The notes: generated from the letters alone by a model not told the origin. 64,000 bases of DNA from Bacteroidota bacterium (GCA_016711505.1 JADJSV010000002.1:248001-312000); one strand, 5' to 3'. Positions 53,315 to 63,520 are shown, counted from the stretch's first letter. A program made the numbers and translations.

Positions 53315-53471
53315 GAGATTTTGTTCTTTAATTGACAGAACCCCCAAAATAAAAATTTGTTTGAAAATGGATGCTATTATTGAGTATAATGCTAATAAGC
53401 TTCCGGAAGCATGAAGAAAAAGTTCAGATTTATTATTATTTTTACTTTGAAATTTATATTCCGGTTTCTTT

Positions 53472-54778
53472 ATGAAAAATCATTCTTTGCTCTTGTTGAT
53501 TCTTGTTATTTTTTCAAGTGCTGATATTTTAGCGCAATCAATAGTTATCGATTCAGTAGTTGTTAAAAGTTGCCATTATCAACCTGTAGATGAACCGGAA
53601 TATAACGCAACTACAATTGATTCATTCAGTGTGGATCGATCATTTGTTAGCAGCACACAATTAGATTCTTTAAATTCCATACTGTCAATTGACAATTACA
53701 ATTATTCTCCATCCGGAAAAATGTTGTTACATACCCGACAGGATTTTTCACCAGGTGTTAGTGTTGATTCAGCCATCCACTCCTATATTTATAATGCTGC
53801 CGACAGTTTATTAAATTATACAATGATGAGTTATAATAACGGTGCATTCATAGGAAGTTCTCGGGTAATTTGTCAGTATGACAGTATTAATCGGACAAAA
53901 CTGGAAACTAGTGAGACTAGCAATAGCTCAGGGGTTTGGGTTCTTCAATCTCAGGTTTTGTATTCTTTCGATCCTGCAAATAAATTGATTCGTCAGGAAA
54001 ATAGTAATGCGGTCGGAGGGATTTTAACTTTAAGTAATTCTAAATGGTTTGAATATCTTCCGAACGATTCACTTGATTTATATTACTTCCGTAATTATTC
54101 AAATTTACCACAAAACGATTCGGTAATGTATGATTATTCATACGATACAATGGGGTATTTGATTTCAATTGAAAAGTTTATTTGGGATTCTGCAAATGCC
54201 ACGTTCGGTATTCCTCTTGAACATTGGATAATTTATTATGATTCCACACATACATTGATCGGAAATAGTTCAGCTTGGTATCTTGGAATTCCTGGTGCAC
54301 TATGGGAACGAATGGATAGTACATACTACGAATATGATACCAAAATCGCCTGATCTATGAACAACAAAGTCTTATTCCACATGGTGGCCACTGGACGGAA
54401 TACACTTATTATTCGGGGACAAATAATATTGATTCAGTGAATTATTGTCACTGGTGTACGCATTCAGGCAGTTGTTCTTTTTGTAAATATGAGTACTATT
54501 CTCTGATCCTTGACATACAGAATTATCAGAAAGAACAGTTCTCGATTTTTCCAAATCCTGCAAACAACGAGTTCGTAATAAATTTGCCGGAGGATTTGTC
54601 TGAAAATGTGAGGATAGTCATAACAGATCCTCAGTCAAAAATTGTTTTTCAGAAAACATATCCTCATAAAAGTAATTCTATTTCAATTACAGATTTGGAT
54701 CTCAGAAGTGGAATTTACTTCATTACCGTTGCAGGGAATCATTTTAACCGGACTCAAAAATTATTGGTCGTTAAATAA
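53472..54778 (+). CDS. T9SS-secreted protein split by a frameshift
   Basis: About 435 residues if one A is added in the run at 54342-54345; otherwise it stops at 54353 (DTKIA). A signal peptide (LLLLILVIFSSADILAQ) precedes an all-beta part with many YD/YN motifs (NYSPSGKMLLHTRQDF, YIYNAADSLLNYTMMSYNNG, FDPANKLIRQ), resembling RHS/YD-type repeats. After the break, RLIYEQQSLIPHGGHWTEYTYYS leads to a type IX sorting domain: IFPNPANNEFVINLP ... SGIYFITVAGNHFNRTQKLLVVK. Function unknown; surface or secreted. Confidence 0.8.
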
Positions 54779-54878
54779 GTTTGAAAAATCTCAGGTTGAT
54801 TAATATTTTGCAATCCCTTTATTTTTTATTTGTTCATTAAATTTCATTTCATACTTTGGGTCAAATTATCCGGGCGTT

Positions 54879-55400
54879 ATGGCAAAAAAGATCTTTATTA
54901 TTCTTCTGTGTACATTACTCTCAAATAGCACTTTCGCCCAGAAATATTATATGGGCATCGGTGGCCGTGCAGGAAAATTCTACACAGGAGCATCATTCAA
55001 ATATTTTTTCAATTCTACGAATTCAACAGGGATGCAACTTGAAGCAGCTTATGCTAATATAACTGTTGGCGGATACAATCTGAAAGGCTTTATTATAAAA
55101 CAGATTCCGTTCAAAGTGCCCATCATCCAACTTCCTCTCGATTTTGTTTATGGTGCAGGAGTTCATGCAGGTTATTTTCCTTTTGAACCTCAGGGTTATT
55201 ATAAAAAGGTTGATGGCAATGCTATTTATTATACAAAGGATGTAGTAACAGTTGGTGTAGATGCAACGATCCAGATCGAATACAAAATTCCAAGGGTGCC
55301 TTTTACTTTAACCATTGATGTCGTACCGTTTTACGAATTTGTAAATCGTGGACCGGAAATTGTTGATTTCGGAGTTTCTATCCGGTATGTTTTTAAATAG
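54879..55400 (+). CDS. Small outer membrane beta-barrel protein, unknown
   Basis: 173 residues. A signal peptide (FIILLCTLLSNSTFAQ) is followed by beta strands: YYMGIGGRAGKFYTGASFKYFF, GMQLEAAYANITVGGYNLKGF, FVYGAGVHAGYFPFE, and a final VDFGVSIRYVF with the terminal aromatic pattern of barrel proteins. About 8 strands. It follows the T9SS gene on the same strand; no name can be given. Confidence 0.7.
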   Translation: MAKKIFIILLCTLLSNSTFAQKYYMGIGGRAGKFYTGASFKYFFNSTNSTGMQLEAAYANITVGGYNLKGFIIKQIPFKVPIIQLPLDFVYGAGVHAGYFPFEPQGYYKKVDGNAIYYTKDVVTVGVDATIQIEYKIPRVPFTLTIDVVPFYEFVNRGPEIVDFGVSIRYVFK

Positions 55401-55415
55401 AACTGTAATTGTAAT

Positions 55416-55931
55416 TTATTTTTTGAGAAATTCTTCTACAGCATTTAATGCATTCTCAAAACGATCTTCACCTTTTCCTGTAATGACAGCATAATTCAAA
55501 TTTCTCTCGTCCAGTTCTTTTTTATACCATTCAAAAAAGTAAATTCTCCGGTCACCATTTTCTCTTACATTATCGGCAACAAATTCAATGTCGGGATACG
55601 TTAGCAAATACAGGTCAAATGGATTGTTTTTTATTTCATCTAATATCCATTGCGGACAAGAGCCATATTTATGAATCAGCCAGACCATGCCATTGATCGC
55701 TTCATTGTCTGCAAAAAGAATTTTGTTGCTCTTGCTTTCTGCAAGTTTATTTTCTTCAATCTGCATCTTTATACAATGTAAAACATCATCCATGGTATAG
55801 GGCTGAAGAAGATTTGAAATATACTCCCGTGCATATTCAGGAACCCAAAGCGTATTGTAATGCGAAGCAAGTTGCGCGCACAGAGTACTCTTAGCAGTTG
55901 ATTCCGGACCTATGAATGCGATTCTTTTCAT
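55416..55931 (-). CDS. NadR-like kinase (AAA family ATPase)
   Basis: 171 residues from the Met at 55931. KRIAFIGPESTAKSTLCAQLA is the P-loop (GPESTAKST; the usual Gly before Lys is Ala). VPEYAREYISNLLQPYTMDDV, ILFADNEAINGMVWLIHKYG and LYLLTYPDIEFVADNVRENGDRR fit the C-terminal ribosylnicotinamide kinase domain of NadR. Its ATG overlaps the pnuC stop (ATGA). It probably phosphorylates nicotinamide riboside, trapping what PnuC imports, or acts on thiamine in this thiamine-linked context. Confidence 0.88.
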   Translation of the reverse strand: MKRIAFIGPESTAKSTLCAQLASHYNTLWVPEYAREYISNLLQPYTMDDVLHCIKMQIEENKLAESKSNKILFADNEAINGMVWLIHKYGSCPQWILDEIKNNPFDLYLLTYPDIEFVADNVRENGDRRIYFFEWYKKELDERNLNYAVITGKGEDRFENALNAVEEFLKK

Positions 55932-56530
55932 GCCACGGAATTTGTTTTGCCGAGATCTTTTTTCCATTCATAATAACCTTTAATGGCAAGGATCAGAAAA
56001 ATAAAATATAAAATAGAAGTCAAAGGGAGTCCCTTATAATAGTACAATGGAATATAAACTGAATTGACAATTATCCAGATCACCCAGTTAGTAATAATTT
56101 TTTTTGCAACCATCCATTGTGCGACCAAACTAAGAATTGTCAAGGCGGAATCGAGCCAAGGCAGGGAAGCATCTGTAAACTTCTGAAGGAAGAATGACAG
56201 GGAAATAAATGCAAGAAAACTGATTAATATCATGTTTGTTGAAAAAGAAACAAAAGTCATTGCAGGTATAGTGAAACTTTTTCTACTTTTCTTCCAATGT
56301 ATCCAGCCATATATTAAAAGGAAGAGGTAGATACATTGTAAAAGAGAATCTGCGTATAATCTTATCCCTTCTGAAGAGAACATTATTGCATAAAGAGCGA
56401 CATTAATAATGCCGACCGGAAAGCAAAGTATGTTTTGTCGTACTGTTAACCATACACCTGTCACGCCGGTGATGAATCCCAGTACTTCAATTAATGATGA
56501 TTGTTGACCAAGAATTGTGAATTCAAACAT
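55928..56530 (-). CDS. pnuC: Nicotinamide riboside transporter PnuC family
   Basis: 200 residues with about seven membrane helices. GFITGVTGVWLTVRQNILCFPVGIINVALYAIMFSSEGIRLYADSLLQCIYLFLLIYGWIHWKK is the PnuC core; WVIWIIVNSVYIPLYYYKGLPLTSILYFIFLILAIKGYYEWKK is the C-terminal signature. It facilitates entry of nicotinamide riboside; PnuT relatives take thiamine. Linked to a NadR-like kinase, so NR import is likely, although a TPP-controlled receptor is 3 kb away. Confidence 0.92.
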   Translation of the reverse strand: MFEFTILGQQSSLIEVLGFITGVTGVWLTVRQNILCFPVGIINVALYAIMFSSEGIRLYADSLLQCIYLFLLIYGWIHWKKSRKSFTIPAMTFVSFSTNMILISFLAFISLSFFLQKFTDASLPWLDSALTILSLVAQWMVAKKIITNWVIWIIVNSVYIPLYYYKGLPLTSILYFIFLILAIKGYYEWKKDLGKTNSVA

Positions 56531-56573
56531 AAATGTTTCTGTTCACTTCCCTGAGTTATGGGAAATTGTGCGA

Positions 56574-56581
56574 CAAAAGTA
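56574..56581 (-). promoter_or_regulatory. -7 box TACTTTTG for pnuC
   Basis: An exact TAnnTTTG match on the minus strand, 43 bases upstream of the pnuC ATG. No riboswitch is seen in front of pnuC. Confidence 0.5.
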
Positions 56582-56659
56582 ACGAAGTATTAGGAGAAAA
56601 AAGTAAAAAAGATTAAGGTCTTATCAGCCAAAAACCCCACTAACGATAAAATATAAAAT

Positions 56660-57559
56660 ATGCTTTCAAAATTTATTGAATCATTGCATGTCAGATTTTC
56701 GACGGCAAATTTCCGTGAGATAGTTAAACCATTTATTGTAAAATCGAAAGTCGACAAAAGTAATACGATTGTTATGGTCAATCGTGGTCACTTACGAATG
56801 AATGATGAATCAGAATTTGCACCGGAAGGTTCGTTCTATTTTATTCCTGCCGGAAGAAAAATGTCGGTCAGTCACGGATTAAATCCTGAAGTTGAATTCA
56901 ATAGTTATACTCAGATCCTTGAAATCGAAGGTCAGGAATACCTGAAAGCGGTTACTTCCAAAGATCAGCTGGAAAATGTGAAGGAATTACTCACATTTGT
57001 GAGATTCGATGTTGAACTATTCGACATCATTCCGTTTTTCAGATCACTTGATCTTCCCATATTTCATATTGAGCCGAATGAAGAGTTGAGTTTTTTGCTT
57101 AAGCGAATCGCAATTGAACAAGAATCGAAACGCCTTGGTTATAATAATATCATCACAAATTATATGGGTGAATTGCTCATTTATATTTGCAGGTATATAG
57201 AAGCTCAACCTGATCTTCAGCAATATTTAACTAAGCTGGAATTTCTTGCCGATAAGAGACTTGTTGATATCGTAAAGTATGTCGGTGAGAATCTTGACAA
57301 AGACCTTTCAAACAAAACCATTGCAAGCATTGCATTCATTTCAGAAGATTATGTTGGCCAGTTTTTCAAATCACTGACAAAAAAGAATCTCCAGGATTAT
57401 ATTGAAAATCAAAGATTGGAAATGGCTATGCGTTTATTGAAAACAATTCCTGACAATATTCAGGAGATAGCACACAAGGTAGGATTTAAAGATCCGGCTT
57501 ATTTCTCGCGGAGGTTTAAATTGAGATATGGTATAAATGCAAACTCCGTCCGCAGGTAG
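56660..57559 (+). CDS. AraC family transcriptional regulator
   Basis: 299 residues. The N-terminal 190 residues form a ligand or sensing part (NTIVMVNRGHLRMNDESEFAPEGSFYFIPAGRKM, cupin-like). The C-terminal DNA-binding region has ASIAFISEDYVGQFFKSLTKKNLQDYIENQRLEMAMRLLKTIPDNIQEIAHKVGFKDPAYFSRRFKLRYGI. This is the AraC double helix-turn-helix. The target is unknown; it is divergent from pnuC and convergent with the GGGP synthase gene (4 bases). Confidence 0.92.
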   Translation: MLSKFIESLHVRFSTANFREIVKPFIVKSKVDKSNTIVMVNRGHLRMNDESEFAPEGSFYFIPAGRKMSVSHGLNPEVEFNSYTQILEIEGQEYLKAVTSKDQLENVKELLTFVRFDVELFDIIPFFRSLDLPIFHIEPNEELSFLLKRIAIEQESKRLGYNNIITNYMGELLIYICRYIEAQPDLQQYLTKLEFLADKRLVDIVKYVGENLDKDLSNKTIASIAFISEDYVGQFFKSLTKKNLQDYIENQRLEMAMRLLKTIPDNIQEIAHKVGFKDPAYFSRRFKLRYGINANSVRR

Positions 57560-57562
57560 AAA

Positions 57563-58309
57563 TTAATTATCCTGTAAAGCATGAATGGTAACTGCAATTT
57601 CTGAAATGATCATCGGATCTTTTTCAATTGCATTTCCAATCACAATAATATCGGCTCCTGCATTACATAATTCAGCAGCTTTTTCCGCTGTACGGATCCC
57701 GCCACCGGCAATAAGAGGAATGTCGATATTCTTTTTAACATCCTTGATCATTGTTGGTGCTACAGGGAATCGGGCCCCACTCCCTGCATCCATATAGATC
57801 AATTTCATTCCAAGCATTTCACCGGCAATTGCTGTGCATGCAGCAATATCATTTTTGTCGTGCGGAATAGGAAATGTATTGCTCATATAGCTAACAGAAG
57901 TAGGCGAGCCACTATCGATCAGCATGTATCCTGTTGAGATGGCTTCCAGATTATTCTGACGGATCAACGGAGCAGACAAAACATGTTTGCCGATTAGCAG
58001 GTCGGGATTTCTGCCACTGATAAGGGAAAGAAAGAGAATAGCGTCAGCAGCAGGTGAGATCTGCATTGTGTTTCCGGGAAATAGCACAACGGGAATTGAG
58101 GCACTTCGTTTTAAAACTTCAATGCACGATTCAAAAGATTCAGTCAGTAGAATGCTGCTGCCAACAAAGAAAAAATCTACTTCGGCATTAGTAGCGATAC
58201 CGGCAATTTTAATACAATCAGCAGGAGATGATTTATCAGGATCAACGAGCACTGCAAGCATTTTTTTTCCTGCTTTTCTTTTTTCAAGAATTGAATTATA
58301 AATGTTCAT
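57563..58309 (-). CDS. Geranylgeranylglyceryl phosphate synthase (PcrB/GGGPS family)
   Basis: 248 residues. LAVLVDPDKSSPADCIKIAG has the metal/phosphate Asp; FFVGSSILLTESFESCIEVLK, PVVLFPGNTMQISPAADAILFLSLISGRN, GYMLIDSGSPTSVSY, LIYMDAGSGARFPV and LIAGGGIRTAEKAAELCNAGADIIVIGNAIE complete the barrel. The family joins geranylgeranyl diphosphate and sn-glycerol-1-phosphate by an ether bond. Bacteroidota members are of the archaeal-like group. A possible source of ether-linked isoprenoid lipid; the product fate is unknown. Confidence 0.92.
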   Translation of the reverse strand: MNIYNSILEKRKAGKKMLAVLVDPDKSSPADCIKIAGIATNAEVDFFFVGSSILLTESFESCIEVLKRSASIPVVLFPGNTMQISPAADAILFLSLISGRNPDLLIGKHVLSAPLIRQNNLEAISTGYMLIDSGSPTSVSYMSNTFPIPHDKNDIAACTAIAGEMLGMKLIYMDAGSGARFPVAPTMIKDVKKNIDIPLIAGGGIRTAEKAAELCNAGADIIVIGNAIEKDPMIISEIAVTIHALQDN

Positions 58310-58364
58310 CTTTCGAAGATAATTATTTTGTTACTCTGATAAACCGGTTTTTGGCCAAAGGCAA

Positions 58365-58994
58365 TTAATCACTTGCCCACGTTATCATCATAGGTGCGAA
58401 AGTTTCATAATGGACGTGATATCTTTTTTCATGTCCTGACTTTAGTATAGAAGCATATAAATTCCCGGAATGAGCTTCAGTAAATTCTTCAACATTCAGA
58501 TGTTTTTTGAAATCAACATCACCGATTTCGTGAATTTTGTAAAGCACTTCCTTCGCGCCCCAGATGATCTGAAGTTTTTCAATTGAAGGATTAAATCCTG
58601 TAAACTTTATTTCAGACTCATTAAGAAATTTAGTTGCCAACTTGAAGATCCTTTCATTTATCGTTTCCAGATCGATTCCGCCATGGCTGAATTCGCCGAC
58701 CATAATGGCTACATAGTTTTTTGTATGCGAAATGGAAATGTTCTTTTTTCCTGAAAGATTGGGTTTGCCGTTCTTTGAATAATTGATCAGAAGTTTTTCG
58801 GCAGGAAATAATTCCTGAAGCAGAGCTCTGACTGTTAAGAACTCCCTTTTACGGCTATCGCTTTTGAAATTCCGGAGTAAAGCCATTTCATCGGCAGTCA
58901 GGACTGCCTTTTGAATCAGGAAATCGGACTCTTCATTACTTTCCCAAACGGCAATAACTGATGATAGGTGTTCTTTTTTATAAACAATTGGCAT
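58365..58994 (-). CDS. 4'-phosphopantetheinyl transferase superfamily protein
   Basis: 209 residues. Motifs: KREFLTVRALLQELF, KPNLSGKKNISISHTKNYVAIMVG, HGGIDLETINERIFKLATKFLNESE and QIIWGAKEVLYKIHEIGDVDF. GIDLE and the W-G-A-K-E-V-L-Y-K sequence carry the magnesium and Lys/Glu residues. It transfers phosphopantetheine from CoA to carrier proteins; Sfp-like size. Downstream gene is GGGPS, 55 bases, same strand. Confidence 0.92.
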   Translation of the reverse strand: MPIVYKKEHLSSVIAVWESNEESDFLIQKAVLTADEMALLRNFKSDSRKREFLTVRALLQELFPAEKLLINYSKNGKPNLSGKKNISISHTKNYVAIMVGEFSHGGIDLETINERIFKLATKFLNESEIKFTGFNPSIEKLQIIWGAKEVLYKIHEIGDVDFKKHLNVEEFTEAHSGNLYASILKSGHEKRYHVHYETFAPMMITWASD

Positions 58995-59053
58995 TCCGGT
59001 GTGTTAAGGACTGCAAGATGACACAATTTCTGCTTAAGGACAAATGAACTCTA

Positions 59054-59084
59054 TTGGTTCTTAAGTAGGTATTATTTATCTTTG
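59054..59084 (+). promoter_or_regulatory. Consensus promoter for ahcY
   Basis: TTG at 59054-59056, 20 bases, TATCTTTG at 59077-59084: a perfect match, 37 bases before the ATG. Confidence 0.8.
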
Positions 59085-59121
59085 CCCGCTGAAATTCAAC
59101 ATTTAACATAAAACCTATCTA

Positions 59122-60447
59122 ATGGCTAATCAAGCAACAACAGTAGAAAAATTCGTGAAATACAAGGTAAAAGACATCTCATTGGCCGAATGGGGCCGTA
59201 AAGAAATCACTCTGGCTGAAGATGAAATGCCGGGTTTAATGTCGCTTCGTAAAGAATTCGGAGCAAAAAAGCCGTTAAAAGGCGCTAGAATTGCAGGTTG
59301 TCTTCACATGACTATTCAAACTGCCGTTTTAATTGAAACGTTGGTTGAATTAGGAGCTGAAGTTACATGGTCTTCTTGTAATATCTTTTCGACTCAGGAT
59401 CATGCTGCCGCAGCAATTGCAGCCGCAGGAATTTCTGTGTATGCATGGAAAGGTATGAATGCTGAAGAATTCGACTGGTGTATTGAGCAAACGTTATTCT
59501 TTGGTGAAGGACGTAAGCCACTTAATATGATCCTTGATGATGGTGGTGATTTGACAAACATGGTGTTTGACAAATATCCTGAACTTATCAAAGACATTAA
59601 AGGTCTTTCTGAAGAAACAACAACAGGTGTTCACCGTCTGTATGAGCGTATGGCAAATGGTACATTACCAATTCCGGCGATCAACATTAATGACTCAGTT
59701 ACTAAATCAAAATTCGACAACAAATATGGTTGCCGTGAATCTCTTGTAGATGCTATCCGTCGTGCGACTGATCTAATGCTTGCAGGAAAAGTTGCAGTTG
59801 TGGCAGGTTTCGGTGATGTAGGAAAAGGCTCTGCTGATTCTTTACGTGATGCTAAAGTTCGTGTGATCGTTACAGAGATCGATCCGATCTGTGCACTTCA
59901 GGCTGCAATGGAAGGTTATGAAGTTAAAAAGATGGCGACTGCTGTGAAAGAAGCTGACATCATTGTGACTGCAACAGGAAACTGTAACATCATTACCGGC
60001 GAACATTTCAAGGCAATGAAGCACAATGCTATCGTTTGTAACATTGGTCACTTCGATAATGAGATTGACATGGCCTGGTTGAACAAAAATCATGGCTCTT
60101 CAAAAGTGGAGATCAAACCTCAGGTTGATAAATACACAGTAGGTAACAAAGATCTGATCATCCTTGCTGAAGGTCGTCTTGTAAATCTTGGTTGTGCAAT
60201 GGGGCATCCATCATTTGTAATGTCAAATTCATTCACGAACCAGACATTAGCACAATTAGAATTGTGGACAAACACAGCTGCTTATACAAACAAAGTTTAT
60301 ACACTACCGAAACACCTTGATGAAAAAGTTGCACGTTTGCACCTTGCCAAAGTTGGTGTTGAACTGGAAGAGTTGACTGATGAGCAAGCTAATTATATAG
60401 GCGTTGCTAAGAATGGTCCGTATAAAAATGATATGTACCGTTATTAA
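59122..60447 (+). CDS. ahcY: Adenosylhomocysteinase
   Basis: 441 residues. ARIAGCLHMTIQTAVLIETLVELGAEVTWSSCNIFSTQDHAAAAIA, DDGGDLTNMVFDKYP, the NAD fold VAVVAGFGDVGKGSADSLRDAKVRVIVTEIDP, and VCNIGHFDNEIDMAWL are diagnostic. The C-terminal NGPYKNDMYRY closes the NAD site. It splits S-adenosylhomocysteine into adenosine and homocysteine. Followed by its own terminator. Confidence 0.97.
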   Translation: MANQATTVEKFVKYKVKDISLAEWGRKEITLAEDEMPGLMSLRKEFGAKKPLKGARIAGCLHMTIQTAVLIETLVELGAEVTWSSCNIFSTQDHAAAAIAAAGISVYAWKGMNAEEFDWCIEQTLFFGEGRKPLNMILDDGGDLTNMVFDKYPELIKDIKGLSEETTTGVHRLYERMANGTLPIPAININDSVTKSKFDNKYGCRESLVDAIRRATDLMLAGKVAVVAGFGDVGKGSADSLRDAKVRVIVTEIDPICALQAAMEGYEVKKMATAVKEADIIVTATGNCNIITGEHFKAMKHNAIVCNIGHFDNEIDMAWLNKNHGSSKVEIKPQVDKYTVGNKDLIILAEGRLVNLGCAMGHPSFVMSNSFTNQTLAQLELWTNTAAYTNKVYTLPKHLDEKVARLHLAKVGVELEELTDEQANYIGVAKNGPYKNDMYRY

Positions 60448-60478
60448 CGAATAGCTAATATCGAATAACTACTAAAAG

Positions 60479-60510
60479 CGGCTGTCTCTTGGAGGCAGCC
60501 GTTTTTTTTT
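60479..60510 (+). terminator. Intrinsic terminator of ahcY
   Basis: CGGCTGTCTC-TTG-GAGGCAGCCG with one G-U pair, followed by nine T: a typical rho-independent terminator 32 bases after the ahcY stop. Confidence 0.9.
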
Positions 60511-60518
60511 CTTTTAAT

Positions 60519-61319
60519 TTACTTTTTCAGTCCGTAAAAAATTTTGCGGTAATTAGTTGCAAGTGGGTTTTCGGATAAAATGGGGGGAGCAAGAACAAAA
60601 CGCTCTCTGACATCCTTGTCAAATTGTGATGCGTCAACTGTAGTAACTGCAAAACCATTTTCTTCCATTTTGCGAACGAAGTCGTCACCATAAATTCTCA
60701 AATGATCAAGCTGTCCAAATTTTATAATTCGTTCATGCGGATCAACAACTGAAAGATCTTCGAAAGTGATCTTCAGATTATCTTTTTGCGGGACTGTAAA
60801 AATGCAGTAGCCACCTTTTCTGAGAATACGATATGCTTCTTTAATCGCTCCGGTATCATTTGGAACATGTTCGAGAACATCACATGCTATAATACAATCA
60901 TACGATTCATTTTTGATATCGGGCATGTCAGAAATATCCAGGCGGAAATCAATTTTAGAGTAATCGTAGCCTTCAGCAAAAAAATCTGCAGTCTTGTATT
61001 TTGATGTTGTCCCAACAAAAAGTTTTTGCATAAATCCTTCTGGTGCAAAGTGAAGCACTTCTTTGTTTTTTATTGTATGCTCCATCTTTCCGTTTTTCAG
61101 TTGGAATAAAGATCCAAAGAGTAAACGATGTCTGACACTTGAAAGGCAGTTAGGACAAATTGAATATAAATGCCAATCGTCACTCTGCAATTTGTCTGTT
61201 TTGTAGTGGCAGAAATTACATTCTACTTTCGCTGGTAAAATTGAATAGATGATCTTATTCGAAGCAAGGGAAATTTCTTTTTTTAATCTTCGGTTTATCC
61301 GTTTAAAAATATTCTCCAT
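60519..61319 (-). CDS. Class I SAM-dependent methyltransferase with zinc-ribbon-like N-terminus
   Basis: 266 residues. An N-terminal segment with VECNFCHYKTDKLQS and ICPNC forms a possible zinc ribbon (CxxC, CxxC). The methyltransferase core has VLHFAPEGFMQKLF, KIDFRLDISDMPDIKNESYDCIIACDVLEHVPNDTGAIKEAYRILRKGGYCIFTVPQ. Such proteins often act on sugars or glycans; target unknown. It converges with ahcY. Confidence 0.87.
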   Translation of the reverse strand: MENIFKRINRRLKKEISLASNKIIYSILPAKVECNFCHYKTDKLQSDDWHLYSICPNCLSSVRHRLLFGSLFQLKNGKMEHTIKNKEVLHFAPEGFMQKLFVGTTSKYKTADFFAEGYDYSKIDFRLDISDMPDIKNESYDCIIACDVLEHVPNDTGAIKEAYRILRKGGYCIFTVPQKDNLKITFEDLSVVDPHERIIKFGQLDHLRIYGDDFVRKMEENGFAVTTVDASQFDKDVRERFVLAPPILSENPLATNYRKIFYGLKK

Positions 61320-61577
61320 TAAAATCTTTTTGTTAGCTATTTAAATCGAAGATATGAAATAAGTTGATAATGGGAAGTGGGTTGGAGGTTTTTAGCCTAT
61401 AAGGTTTGAACCCCTGCAACCTGTAACCTGAAAACCTGCAACTCAAACTGTAAGAATTTACATCGATTAGCAAATAAGCATGGAAACAGTTTAAAAATGA
61501 AGTCGTTTAAGATAATTACCTTTTCTTGCTTTTTCATGCGCGAAAAAATGGAAATGGGTCTGATTATTCAAATAACT

Positions 61578-63520
61578 ATGAACAAATTTTTACAAAGCCA
61601 TATTGAGCAAGTTTTGGGTGAGAATGCGGATTTACCTGATAATTTTAAGAAATTATTCAGATTGATCAGCGACTCATTCGATCAAATTATTGAAAGCGAA
61701 AATAAGTACAGAAGTCTTTTCGATGAAATGGCTGACGGTGCTTACAAAAGTACTCCGGATGGAAAATTCATTGATGTCAATCCTGCTTTTGTAAAAATGC
61801 TTGGTTATGAAAGCAAAGAAGAGTTGATGTCAATTGATATCAAGTCCAAATTATATTTCGAAGCTTCAGAACGTGACAATGCGGTTTTGCAGGATAATAC
61901 CCAGGGCCTGGCAGTTTTTAGATTACGTAAAAAAGATGGTTCGGAAATCTGGGTAGAAGACAGAGGTCAGTATGTAACTGATGAAAAAGGTATTCTATTG
62001 TATCATGAAGGTATTTTGCGTGATGTTACTAAAAGGATCCATACTGAGTTTGAATTAATGCGAAGTCAGAAAGAAACTGCTGATTACAAAAAAGCATTGA
62101 ATCAATCCCTTATCGTTTCTATAACAGATAAAAACGGAGTATTCACTTTTGCAAATAGTAATTTTTGCAAGATCTCAAAATTTGAAGTTGATGAGATTAC
62201 AGGAAAAATCAAAGTATCATCAATTCCGATATTCATACCATAGATTTTCTAAGTACGGTTTATCAAACAATTTCTTCCGGAAAAGTCTGGCGCGGTGAAG
62301 TAAAAAACAAAGCAAAGGATGGAAGTTTTTATTGGGTGGATAGCGCTGTTGTTCCTTTTGTCGATGAGTTTGGTAAGACCTATCAATATCTGACCATCAG
62401 TATTGATGTTACTGAAAGAAAACTTTCCGATGAAGCACTACTTGCAAATGAGTTAAAGTTCCGTTCGCTTATTGAAAACAATGTTGACATGATAAGTATG
62501 TTCGATGCAAATGGAAAATTTACTTATGTGAGTCCGGCAATATTAAAAGAATTTCAATTCACGTATGAAGAATGCATTTCTGTAAATGTAAAAGAAATAA
62601 TCCATCAGGACGACCTTCCTGTTGTAAATGAATTTCTCACAAAAGTAATGCACAGTCATTCTGTCCCTGTAAAATCTCCCGTGTTCAGAATTATGAAAAA
62701 GGGGGGTGCATATGTATGGGTAGAAGGAACTTTGACGAATCTTCTGAATAAAATGGGTGTCAATGCAATTGTAGCTAACTTTAAAGATATAACTGAAGGA
62801 AAAAAATACGAAGAAAAACTCAAGCACAGAAACTCTGAGTTGATGAAATCGAATATGGAGCTGGACAAATTCGTCTACAGTGTTTCACACGATCTTCGTG
62901 CGCCCTTATCTTCGATGCTTGGTGTCATTGGAATTTCCGAAGAGGAAACAAATGAGCCTTCAACAAAGGATCATCTTCATATGCTAAAAGCGAGTATTAA
63001 AAAACTGGATCTTTCTATCCGGGATATACTGGATTATTCAAGAAATTCAAGAATGGAAGTCAACAGAGAATCAATTGACCTGAAAGAGTTGTTGAAAGAC
63101 ATTACTGAAAATTTGAAATGTCAGAATAATAGCAGGAACAAAGTAAAGATCGATGTGGAAATGGACGAAAATCATCCATTAGTTTCAGATAAAAACAGAT
63201 TGAATATTATATTGAACAATCTGATCTCAAATGCAATTACATATCAGGATCCATTAAAGAATGATCCGTTGGTAAGTATTAAAGTTGATACATCAGATAC
63301 AGAAACGAATATTATCGTAAAGGATAATGGAATAGGAATCAGCAAAGACCTTCAGGAAAAAATTTTCGATATGTTTTTCCGCGGATCAGAGAATTCAGAC
63401 GGTTCAGGATTGGGATTGTATATTGTTAAAGAATCGGTTGAAAAATTGAATGGAACCATAAATGTAAATTCTGTTCCGGGTAAAGGTTCGGAATTCCGCA
63501 TTTTAATTCCGAATAATTAA
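61578..63520 (+). CDS. PAS-sensor histidine kinase, split by a frameshift
   Basis: About 648 residues if one A is added at 62204-62208; otherwise the frame stops at 62243. Three PAS domains: about residues 50-165 (YRSLFDEMADGAYKSTPDGKFIDVNPAFVKMLGYES), 176-290 (crossing the break, ending GSFYWVDSAVVPFVDEFGKTYQ), and 295-410. The H-box KFVYSVSHDLRAPLSSM has the phosphorylated His near residue 437. The ATPase core has NIILNNLISNAITYQDP, DNGIGI and GSGLGLYIVKESVEKL. Cytosolic sensor, no membrane segment; the start at 61578 is chosen for its typical amphipathic N-terminus. Confidence 0.88.

Larger units (their letters stand above)
53159..53471. other. Divergent leader region with TPP riboswitch
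   Basis: 313 bases between the TonB receptor and the T9SS gene. It holds the TPP riboswitch and its promoter. A small palindrome GCTTCCGGAAGC lies at 53399-53410. No other gene is seen. Confidence 0.6.
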
